Of a DNA stretch of 64,000 bases, positions 57,691 to 64,000 are shown in pieces. The translations under genes were made by a program, and so were the position numbers. Numbering within the stretch: position 1 is the stretch's first letter; every line of letters starts with the position of its first letter. The notes below the pieces were generated by a model that saw nothing but the letters and a program-made list of their open reading frames with translations, did no database searches and was not told the DNA's origin. Origin of the DNA: Saccharicrinis sp963667815 (GTDB lineage Bacteria > Bacteroidota > Bacteroidia > Bacteroidales > Marinilabiliaceae); NCBI GenBank assembly GCA_963667815.1, contig OY764021.1. The stretch is one strand, 5' to 3'.

Positions 57691-57899
57691 ATTTATGTGA
57701 GTAATTTCCCCTGTTTAAGATGTCGAAATTTAATAAAATTTGAATTATTCTTTTTAATATTCTATTACATTTTTTCCAATATGCATAATGAATTTAATCT
57801 AAAACAATAAAAACACTTAACACACCTATAAATATTTTTATTATCTTAATGAAAATTAACCCTTTAACTACATAAACATTAAATATCATACTCCCTAAC

Positions 57900-59741
57900 A
57901 TGAAAAATTCTACAACTACCCCTTTACGAAAGATCATATTTGTTGATGAAAAGAATTGTGTAAACTGCCATGCCTGTATTACAGCTTGTCCGGTTAAATT
58001 TTGCAATGTTGATAAAGGAAATCACATGTCAGTAAATACGGATTTATGCATTGGTTGTGGTAAATGTATTGAAGCCTGTAAACATAACGCCCGAAAACCT
58101 TTGGATGATATGGATAGCTTTATAAAATCTCTTGACGAGGGTAATTCGTTTATTGCAATAGTTGCTCCTGCTATTGCTGCTAGTTTTCCGGAAAGCTACA
58201 AGTCATTTAACGGATGGTTAAAACACATTGGTATTGACGCTGTTTTTGATGTTAGTTTTGGTGCTGAGTTAACTGTTAAATCATATATCGAGGCTTTAAA
58301 AAAAGAGCAAAAAACCATTATAGCACAACCTTGTCCAGCGATAGTTTCGTACATAGAGATATACCGGCCCGAATTAATACCTCATTTAGCACCGGCTGAT
58401 AGTCCGATGCTTCATACCATAAAAATGGTGAAAGAATTCTATCCTAAATATAAGAAGCATCATGTATTGGTTGTTTCTCCATGCCTTGCCAAAATCAGAG
58501 AATTTGAAGACACTGGTAAAAATATATTTAATGTAACATTTAAAACATTTAACAACCTTTTTAAAGAACATAGAATTGCATTGGATCAATTTCCTGCTAC
58601 AGACTTTGACAATCCCCCTGCAGAAAGGGCTGTTTTATTTTCCTCACCAGGTGGTTTATTAAAAACTGCAGAAAGAGAAGTTCCGGAAATAGCTGACAAA
58701 ACAAGAAAAATAGAAGGTCAGAATTTAGTATATCCATATCTCGACAGTCTGTATAAAAACATTATAAACGGAATTGCTCCACTTTTAATCGATTGCTTAA
58801 ATTGCGAACAGGGATGTAATAGCGGTCCCGGCACCATTACCAATCATTTAAATCTTGAAGAGGTAGAGCACCTGATTGAAACCAGAAAAAAAGAAACACT
58901 AGAAAAATACAATTCTACAAAAGGACAAAAAACACTAAAAAAGACCATTGACGAATACTGGAAAGAAGGTTTATATACCAGAAATTATAAAAACAAAAGT
59001 TCAAACAATCATATTATCATTCCTGATGAAAAAGAAAAATGGGAAGTTTTTAATACGATGAATAAATTTTCGGATGAGGATATTTACAATTGTTCTGCAT
59101 GTGGTTATGGTAATTGCGACGATATGAGCACTGCTATATTTAACGGTTTAAACAGTAAGGAAAATTGTCATTATTACAAGAGTTCTGTTATTATCAATCT
59201 TTCTAAATCAGTAAGCAATACAATTATCGAATTACATAAAAAATTCTCTTCAATAAGTCAGATGTTGGATATATTCAAAGACCTCAGAGCTGAGTTTAAC
59301 GAATTAGAAACCACTATAGCACAACAAACAAAACTCATTGAAAAGTTTGAAAAAATTGCCAACACCATTCATAAAGTTTCTGACAGAACCAATATGCTTG
59401 CCATAAATGCCTCTATAGAAGCAACACGAGCAGGAAAGGCCGGATTAGGCTTTAACGTTGTTGCCAATGAAGTATTAAAACTAGCTGAAAACACCACAAA
59501 AGAAACGGTGAAAATTAAAGATAACACCAATGAAATAAAGCAATATTTTACCCATACTGAGAAAAAGCTAAGTCAATCAACTTCTAAATTTACTCAGGCT
59601 TCAAAACTTTATATGAAAGTTTCTGGTGCAATTGATGAAGTGAACGATGCCATACAGGAATTAAATAAAAAAACGATGGACTTTGCAAACAACGAATCAC
59701 AAACATTAAAAAAACATTCTCTTAACCCGGATTATATATAA
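57900..59741 (+). CDS. [FeFe]-hydrogenase-like sensor fused to a chemoreceptor signalling domain
   Basis: 613 residues, no transmembrane segment. Two 4Fe-4S ferredoxin motifs open the protein (C20, C23, C26, C30 and C50, C53, C56, C60). The H-cluster domain (about 80-330) keeps all four cluster-binding cysteines: C145 in AQPCPA, C195 in SPCLAK, and C302 and C306 in NCEQGCNSG. The proton-shuttle cysteine before C145 is replaced by proline. A further FeS domain has C398, C401, C406 and C423. The rest is an MCP signalling domain whose tip contains TNMLAINASIEATRAG. It fits the group C, putatively sensory, [FeFe]-hydrogenases. The probable role is hydrogen or redox sensing coupled to a CheA-type kinase in the cytosol. 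It stands alone. Confidence 0.88.
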   Translation: MKNSTTTPLRKIIFVDEKNCVNCHACITACPVKFCNVDKGNHMSVNTDLCIGCGKCIEACKHNARKPLDDMDSFIKSLDEGNSFIAIVAPAIAASFPESYKSFNGWLKHIGIDAVFDVSFGAELTVKSYIEALKKEQKTIIAQPCPAIVSYIEIYRPELIPHLAPADSPMLHTIKMVKEFYPKYKKHHVLVVSPCLAKIREFEDTGKNIFNVTFKTFNNLFKEHRIALDQFPATDFDNPPAERAVLFSSPGGLLKTAEREVPEIADKTRKIEGQNLVYPYLDSLYKNIINGIAPLLIDCLNCEQGCNSGPGTITNHLNLEEVEHLIETRKKETLEKYNSTKGQKTLKKTIDEYWKEGLYTRNYKNKSSNNHIIIPDEKEKWEVFNTMNKFSDEDIYNCSACGYGNCDDMSTAIFNGLNSKENCHYYKSSVIINLSKSVSNTIIELHKKFSSISQMLDIFKDLRAEFNELETTIAQQTKLIEKFEKIANTIHKVSDRTNMLAINASIEATRAGKAGLGFNVVANEVLKLAENTTKETVKIKDNTNEIKQYFTHTEKKLSQSTSKFTQASKLYMKVSGAIDEVNDAIQELNKKTMDFANNESQTLKKHSLNPDYI

Positions 59742-60184
59742 CAACATCGTAACAAACATTTAAAACACAATAAAGCAAGATTAATAGATTTTCTAACGCA
59801 TAGTAAAGATTTTACGATGTTAATGAAAAAGAAGTGTTGGTTTAAATTTAATATTTTCAACAGCGAGGCCTTCTGCTTCGCTGTTCTTTATGCACTAAAC
59901 AATGGATTATTACTTCCAATTGAAAATACCTAATTTAACAAATACAAACCGATTATAAAATCTGTGCGAATTTTCATAGACAGGTTTAAACTAGGAAGAA
60001 ACTATATACCATGTTTAAAACAACTGTCAATTTATACATTGAGGTGGTTTTAACTCTTTATTTTAATGATTTTTATACCCAAACTTTCTGTTTTAACTCT
60101 AGAGTTTTATGCTTACCAAGCATAAATCAAGGACCCATTTCATATCAATCCCCATACAATGGGCTCGCTTATCCCGGTTCCGTT
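59742..60184. other. Non-coding region after the hydrogenase-like sensor
   Basis: About 440 bases without a supportable gene; a 62-codon frame at 60011 has no support. It contains the terminator below and leads into the cassette-like region. Confidence 0.45.
59859..59885 (+). terminator. Terminator after the hydrogenase-like sensor gene
   Basis: Inverted repeat AACAGCGA (59859-59866) and TCGCTGTT (59878-59885), followed by CTTTATG. It lies 118 bases past the stop. Confidence 0.65.
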
Positions 60185-60272
60185 CAACAACAAATATAAT
60201 GAATCACTCTGATGGTTTGATAGGACTTTTGGGGGCAGTTCGTGATTAATTATATTCTAAGTGTTGGGGTTA
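60185..60272. repeat. Cassette-boundary dyad A
   Basis: CAACA at 60185-60189 faces TGTTG at 60262-60266. Inside, a 15-base arm (60193-60207) pairs with 60242-60256 at 14 of 15 positions. It ends in GTTGGGGTTA (60263-60272), directly at the stop codon of the first cassette gene. Confidence 0.7.
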
Positions 60273-60273
60273 G

Positions 60274-60945
60274 TTATTTCTTCCCAAAATATTCCCCTGG
60301 AACAGTGACATATCTTTTTTGATTCCAATTCATTAATGTATTTAAGATTCCAATAATCAAGCTAATTGTCTCGCTAAAGTCAGAGTCAGTTGGATACGCT
60401 TCCCACTTCCCATTGGAAAGAAATGCATACAATCTATCCACTATACAAAAAATATTTATTGAATCACGGTCATGTTTTTCAATGTGCTTTTTTATTCTTT
60501 TCCAGTCTGCGTCTCGATTAGAAAGGTCTGAGTTAAAAGCAAAAAGAACATATGGAAGATCACAAGTTAATTCTTTCTTTATTTTGTCATACTTTTTCTG
60601 AGTCGTCTTAAGCTCTGTTGCATTTAAAGTCGTTTTGACTTCAATTATATATGCTACACTTTCTATCGGAAATATTCCTTTTTTTTCACTGAATAAAACT
60701 GGTGGAAAAACAGCATTATTGTAGATTATTATATCACATTGACTACTTAAATTGCCCGATGAATCTGAAACTTTACCTGTACCTATTTTAAAGCCTTGTG
60801 GCAGTATATCATTAAGAATATTTGATATTAATAATTCTCTAATTTCTCCAGCAAGTCCACTATGCTCAACCAAAGATGCATTCGTTGCTTTTTTAACACA
60901 TGCTTCAATACTGTCTCTTAAATTTTGTCGAAAAATATTACCCAT
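60274..60945 (-). CDS. PD-(D/E)XK nuclease-like protein (DUF6602-like)
   Basis: 223 residues. The middle has SSQCDIIIYN (about 67-76) and, after a hydrophobic strand, YIIEVKTTL (about 98-106). The D, then ExK, arrangement is that of PD-(D/E)XK nucleases, and the whole matches DUF6602, a family often found in mobile or defence contexts. The N-terminus is helical and the C-terminus has no recognisable domain. It is the first gene of the cassette-like array and is framed by a perfect 10-bp inverted repeat (60263-60272 and 60976-60985). No partner toxin, antitoxin or methylase adjoins it. Confidence 0.7.
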   Translation of the reverse strand: MGNIFRQNLRDSIEACVKKATNASLVEHSGLAGEIRELLISNILNDILPQGFKIGTGKVSDSSGNLSSQCDIIIYNNAVFPPVLFSEKKGIFPIESVAYIIEVKTTLNATELKTTQKKYDKIKKELTCDLPYVLFAFNSDLSNRDADWKRIKKHIEKHDRDSINIFCIVDRLYAFLSNGKWEAYPTDSDFSETISLIIGILNTLMNWNQKRYVTVPGEYFGKK

Positions 60946-60975
60946 ATATTAATTTTATCGAGCTGTAACTCTAAT

Positions 60976-61113
60976 TAACCCCAACGTTTGCTGGATGAAG
61001 TCGTGGCGCGTTAGTCGTGGTGTCGTGTCACCCGATAGGGGGACTAAGACGGTAGACAAAGGCGTCAGGACGAGCAAGGCGCGCCATGCTTTATTTCCAG
61101 CGTGTTGTCGTTA
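60976..61113. repeat. Cassette-boundary dyad B (GC-rich)
   Basis: A 138-bp linker from TAACCCCAAC (60976-60985) to GTTGTCGTTA (61104-61113). The arms pair with gaps: GCTGG (60990-60994) with CCAGC (61097-61101), and TGGCGCG (61004-61010) with CGCGCCA (61080-61086). Its centre is far richer in G and C than anything around it. Confidence 0.75.
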
Positions 61114-61118
61114 GTTTT

Positions 61119-61751
61119 TTATTCTTCCCATTCACCAAATTTTATAATGGAAAGAGTATCATTAGTAAACAGATATTGCGTAAAAGTTTCTCCACGAGGA
61201 TCCTCGCAAGCTGATATTCTGTTTATTTTATTTATTGTTGAGTCTGAAAATTGAAAAAAGTAATTTATAAAGTCTTTTTTAGCCATTCCAATTTTTATTC
61301 CTTTTGTGAGTCGGATTTTAGAGTCTGTTAGTTGCCCTTTTCCTAAACCAATCTCATAATCATTAGAATATTCTGATTGCCACCTAACAAGGCATACTGA
61401 ATTATTACCTTTAGTGAAAATGGTTTTTCGTAAATTATCTTCTGTCTTGGTTATTATTTCATAATCTGGTAAAAGTCTGGAAATATCGTTTTTTGTTATG
61501 TATCCCAAAGGGTTGTAAAGAGATTCTAAACAACAAAGACTGACAATAGAGTCTTTAATGGATAAAAAGTACTTGTCAAATTCTCCATCAGGAATACTTT
61601 CTTTTACTTTCTCAGGTTCAGGTTCAATTTCAGGTTCTGTGATTATCAATAAATCAGATTTTATTGTCTCTGTGTAGATTTGCTGTTTCTGATCTGAATC
61701 AGCCCCCGAATTCGTTGTCTTATGGTCCTTACAGCTTAAACAAAATAGCAA
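61119..61751 (-). pseudogene. Lipoprotein gene with in-frame stop in the signal peptide
   Basis: The open frame starts only at a TTG at 61751, giving 210 residues that begin inside a hydrophobic stretch and run into the lipobox-like FCLSCKD. Five codons further upstream the same frame offers ATG at 61779-61781. This would read MFKNI, then TAA (61764-61766), then IISFLLFCLSC, an ordinary lipoprotein signal except for the stop. So the export signal is broken unless the TTG is used or the stop is read through. The mature part is acidic and proline-rich early (TEPEIEPEPEKVKE). The rest forms a domain that I do not recognise, with GIKIGMAKKDFINYFF suggesting an SmpA/BamE-like fold. It is the second cassette gene. 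Confidence 0.6.
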
Positions 61752-61794
61752 AAATGATATGATTTAAATATTCTTAAACATCTAGTTTTTAAAT

Positions 61795-61930
61795 TAACGG
61801 CAACGTACAGTATATGCAATGTAGGCGATTGCGGGCTTCAAACTTATCAAACCGTTACAAAGTTGAAGCGGGCTACAACCCTTGAAATTACTACAAACTC
61901 GGCTATTATTTTTATACATTGTTACCAACC
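61795..61930. repeat. Cassette-boundary dyad C
   Basis: A 136-bp linker from TAACGGCAAC (61795-61804) to GTTACCAACC (61921-61930). The outer arms pair loosely. An inner stem GCTTCAA (61835-61841) with TTGAAGC (61863-61869) is perfect. Confidence 0.7.
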
Positions 61931-61936
61931 GTATTT

Positions 61937-62512
61937 CTATTTAATCTCCTTTTTAATTTCAATCGCTAATTGGTTTAAGACTTTCCAATCATTTGTATTT
62001 TGAAATTCATCTAATTTTGGAAATTCATCCCTAAATTTCTCAATGCAAATCGTAATCGAATTGTCAAATGTCTTAAGTAATTCTTTTTCTGAGTCGCTAA
62101 ATGCTTCGCCTATTATTTTTTCGTCAATTCGATAAAAATCCTCCCATTGTTGAATTAATCCCTGTAACTGATTCAAATTGCTTTCGGATTCTTGATGTTC
62201 AAGTTGAATTTCTTTTGAAGTCCACAATCCAATAGTCTCAATAATGCTATTACGAGACATTTCAATGAAATCCGAATCATACATTTCTTCACTTATGGCT
62301 TTTATTCTATTTTCTTTTCTAATCCTTTTAATTCTGAACAAATAAAATGGAACATAATAAATATTTAAAACTAAGAGCATTATTAGTCGATTTGTATTCT
62401 TGTCATATTTGTTTAAAAACCAAATGCAATAAACCCAAAGAATCATCCCTACAGATAATAGAATCGGAAATATTTTATCGAAAAAAAAGCTGTCAAAAAA
62501 GATATCGTTCAT
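61937..62512 (-). CDS. Uncharacterised two-helix membrane protein
   Basis: 191 residues. Two transmembrane helices (about 12-32 and 40-60) are followed by a charged cytosolic domain of about 130 residues rich in glutamate and helix-forming residues. No family was recognised. It is the third gene of the cassette-like array and is framed by a perfect 10-bp inverted repeat, GTTACCAACC (61921-61930) and GGTTGGTAAC (62534-62543). The stop codon is 7 bases from the left copy. Confidence 0.65.
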   Translation of the reverse strand: MNDIFFDSFFFDKIFPILLSVGMILWVYCIWFLNKYDKNTNRLIMLLVLNIYYVPFYLFRIKRIRKENRIKAISEEMYDSDFIEMSRNSIIETIGLWTSKEIQLEHQESESNLNQLQGLIQQWEDFYRIDEKIIGEAFSDSEKELLKTFDNSITICIEKFRDEFPKLDEFQNTNDWKVLNQLAIEIKKEIK

Positions 62513-62533
62513 AGTTTGTACTCGTTTTTATAT

Positions 62534-62675
62534 GGTTGGTAACGGGTTGCCAATATGAGGAGGCTGGGTTTTCTGTGCCACCTACCTTTCAGCCCATTAT
62601 TATTTTGATTAAATGTACAAATTTTTCGCAAACCACTATCCCCCAGCTTACTTATATTGGCTGTTATCGGCTGCC
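62534..62675. repeat. Cassette-boundary dyad D
   Basis: A 142-bp linker from GGTTGGTAAC (62534-62543) to GTTATCGGCTGCC (62663-62675). A 20-base arm at 62549-62568 pairs with 62642-62661 at 17 of 20 positions, the best stem of the four. Confidence 0.8.
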
Positions 62676-62734
62676 ATCTCATTAATCATTCTTTTTCTGT
62701 CTTTTTTACAATTAACCAAGTCACTTCTTAACCC

Positions 62735-62752
62735 AAGTCAATGAAATTTAAC
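62735..62752 (+). promoter_or_regulatory. Shared leader motif, copy 1
   Basis: AAGTCAATGAAATTTAAC, 43 bases before the dehydrogenase start. It matches 63765-63782 at 16 of 18 positions. A further AAGTCA lies 17 bases upstream at 62718. Confidence 0.4.
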
Positions 62753-62795
62753 TGCTCCATAGATAATTTTGTTTCCATAATTAACAATTAAAATT

Positions 62796-63728
62796 ATGAA
62801 AGCAATTGAATGTTTAAAGTACGGTACATCGGAAAACTTAGTGTTAAACGAAGTTGAAAAACCATCGCCAAAAGCTAATGAAGTACTTATTAAAATACAC
62901 GCTACTTCGGTAACAACAAGCGATGTTCTTATTCGTAAACTGAACGAACCCCTAATTCCAAGATTCATCTTGCAACTTATATTCGGTTTTGGAAAGCCAA
63001 GAAATCCTATACTGGGAATGGTGTCGTCAGGTACCATAGAAAGTAAAGGGAAGGATGTTACAAAATTTAATATCGGGGATGAAGTTTTCGCCTACGGATC
63101 TGTTTCGCCTACAAAGCGTCATTTTGGTTCTTATGCCGAATATATATGCCTTCCGGAAGACTGGAATCTTGCATTAAAACCAATAAATACCAGTTTCGAA
63201 GAAGCGGCAGCAATACCTTATGGTGGTTTACTTGCAACACATTTATTAAAAAAAGTAAACCTGAAAAAGGGAGATAAAGTGCTTATATATGGAGCTTCAG
63301 GAAGTATAGGGACAATGGCAATACAGCTTGCAAAAAATGTCGGAGCCAAGGTTACAAGTGTGTGTAGCAGTAAAAACTTTGAGATGGTGAAATCGCTTGG
63401 TAGCGATCAACAAATCGATTATACTGATAATAACGCAGTGAGTCTATTAGAAACCTACGATTACGTGATTGATACCGTTGGAAATTCAAAATCGTCGGCA
63501 CTGAAAGAGATGAGTAAAAAAGCACTTGCTCCAAATGGTAAATATATTTCTATCGACCATGGAACTCCCTTAACCCCCAAAGAAGCTTTTATGAACTTAA
63601 AATCTTTGGCAGAACAAGAGAAGATTAAACCGGTAATTGATCGTGTTTATCCTTTGGAAAAAATGGCTGAGGCACATCAGTATGTTGAAACGGGACATAA
63701 AAAAGGAAATGTAGTCATTACTGTATAG
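62796..63728 (+). CDS. Zinc-type alcohol dehydrogenase/quinone oxidoreductase family protein
   Basis: 310-residue medium-chain dehydrogenase/reductase. A GroES-like N-terminal domain is followed by a Rossmann domain with YGASGSIGTMAIQLAK (about 166-181). The zinc-binding cysteines of true alcohol dehydrogenases are absent, so it belongs to the quinone-oxidoreductase (zeta-crystallin) branch that reduces enones or quinones with NADPH. The chosen ATG follows an A-rich leader. It lies just outside the cassette-like region. Confidence 0.9.
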   Translation: MKAIECLKYGTSENLVLNEVEKPSPKANEVLIKIHATSVTTSDVLIRKLNEPLIPRFILQLIFGFGKPRNPILGMVSSGTIESKGKDVTKFNIGDEVFAYGSVSPTKRHFGSYAEYICLPEDWNLALKPINTSFEEAAAIPYGGLLATHLLKKVNLKKGDKVLIYGASGSIGTMAIQLAKNVGAKVTSVCSSKNFEMVKSLGSDQQIDYTDNNAVSLLETYDYVIDTVGNSKSSALKEMSKKALAPNGKYISIDHGTPLTPKEAFMNLKSLAEQEKIKPVIDRVYPLEKMAEAHQYVETGHKKGNVVITV

Positions 63729-63764
63729 CTCGCCATTACTACATGACATATCATTTCTTTTCCA

Positions 63765-63782
63765 AAGTCACTGAAATTGAAC
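63765..63782 (+). promoter_or_regulatory. Shared leader motif, copy 2
   Basis: AAGTCACTGAAATTGAAC, 66 bases before the partial gene at 63849. It matches 62735-62752 at 16 of 18 positions, with weaker similarity continuing for about 18 bases. Confidence 0.4.
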
Positions 63783-63848
63783 GATGCCACAAATAACTTG
63801 AATCTAAAATACTAGCCATAAAATGTTAATTAATTTAAGATATACCTA

Positions 63849-64000
63849 ATGAAAATATTAAATATCACCATCCAAATAATTTTCTTTTGGTTTTTAACGA
63901 ATAGGGTCTATTCTCAGGAATGTACTCCATTTTCGGATAATCAAAGTATAATCACTCGTTTTATACACCATGAAAGCGTTGCTTTGAAACTAAATTATTT
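63849..64000 (+). CDS. Secreted protein, 5' fragment (continues past the window)
   Basis: An ATG at 63849 opens a frame that stays open to the edge: a signal peptide (MKILNITIQIIFFWFLTN to VYSQ) and then ECTPFSDNQS. Only 50 codons are visible, so no family can be assigned. The frame was too short for length-based gene calling. Confidence 0.65.
   Translation, partial: MKILNITIQIIFFWFLTNRVYSQECTPFSDNQSIITRFIHHESVALKLNY

Noticed and set aside
60011..60199. A 62-codon open frame on the plus strand
   Set aside because: No signal peptide, domain or start context; it runs through the dyad A region and looks like chance.
61764..61766. Selenocysteine or pyrrolysine recoding of the in-frame stop
   Set aside because: The codon is TAA, not TGA or TAG, so known recoding does not apply; a mutation or sequence error is simpler.
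60263..62675. Canonical integron attC sites
   Set aside because: The cassette-boundary ends were compared with GTTRRRY and RYYYAAC; they fail at the purine run or the last pyrimidine, so the sites are only called attC-like.

Overview
The window is an AT-rich chromosomal segment of a Bacteroidota bacterium, most likely a marine or sediment, facultatively anaerobic member of the Marinilabiliales/Bacteroidales side of the phylum. Grounds: a fused SecD-SecF, a TamL lipoprotein paired with TamB, a type IX secretion C-terminal domain on a large surface protein, a Rex repressor, and A-rich leaders instead of strong Shine-Dalgarno sites. No rRNA or tRNA gene was recognised, and promoters were not called systematically.

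Layout. 1-3560: protein export (tatA, secDF). 3777-10042: an ABC/FtsX exporter facing a sigma-54-type response regulator and its kinase, with two copies of one palindrome between the divergent units. 10032-14771: rex, alaS and an M23 peptidase. 14919-20608: an alpha/beta hydrolase coupled to a sensor kinase, a GH51 arabinofuranosidase and a chemoreceptor-like protein. 20696-21919: a complete IS3-family element with matching ends and a readable frameshift site. 22081-26281: a three-gene unit of poorly known envelope proteins. 26926-33547: tamB-tamL. 34255-39179: a NarX/NarL-like two-component system followed by a lone receiver, an outer-membrane barrel and a PstS-like periplasmic protein, with a dyad in front of the latter unit. 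39586-42126: aldo/keto reductase and iron alcohol dehydrogenase. 42405-48692: a carotenoid cluster (crtI, crtB, a CrtD-like desaturase, a CruF-like hydratase, an acyltransferase and a glycosyltransferase) with no cyclase, which predicts an acyclic, hydroxylated, glycosylated and acylated carotenoid. An AraC-type regulator lies upstream. 50162-54697: a 1511-residue T9SS surface protein. 54872-57690: a LytS/LytR-like pair whose sensor has FG-GAP-like calcium motifs. 57900-59741: a cytosolic fusion of ferredoxin clusters, an [FeFe]-hydrogenase H-cluster domain, a further FeS domain and a chemoreceptor signalling domain.

60185-62675 is the least ordinary stretch. Three unrelated single genes on the same strand (a PD-(D/E)XK-like protein, a lipoprotein and a membrane protein) are each bracketed by a 10-bp inverted repeat of GTTA/TAAC and GTTG/CAAC type. 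They are separated by linkers of about 136-142 bp that fold into long imperfect stems whose sequence differs but whose geometry is kept. It resembles an integron cassette array without canonical attC sites and without an integrase in the window. The lipoprotein gene has a stop codon inside what would be its signal peptide.

Two themes recur. One is redox and fermentation sensing (Rex, Fe-ADH, H-cluster sensor). The other is dense two-component regulation: four kinases beside response-regulator genes or alone, five receiver proteins, and local palindromes that look like their operators.
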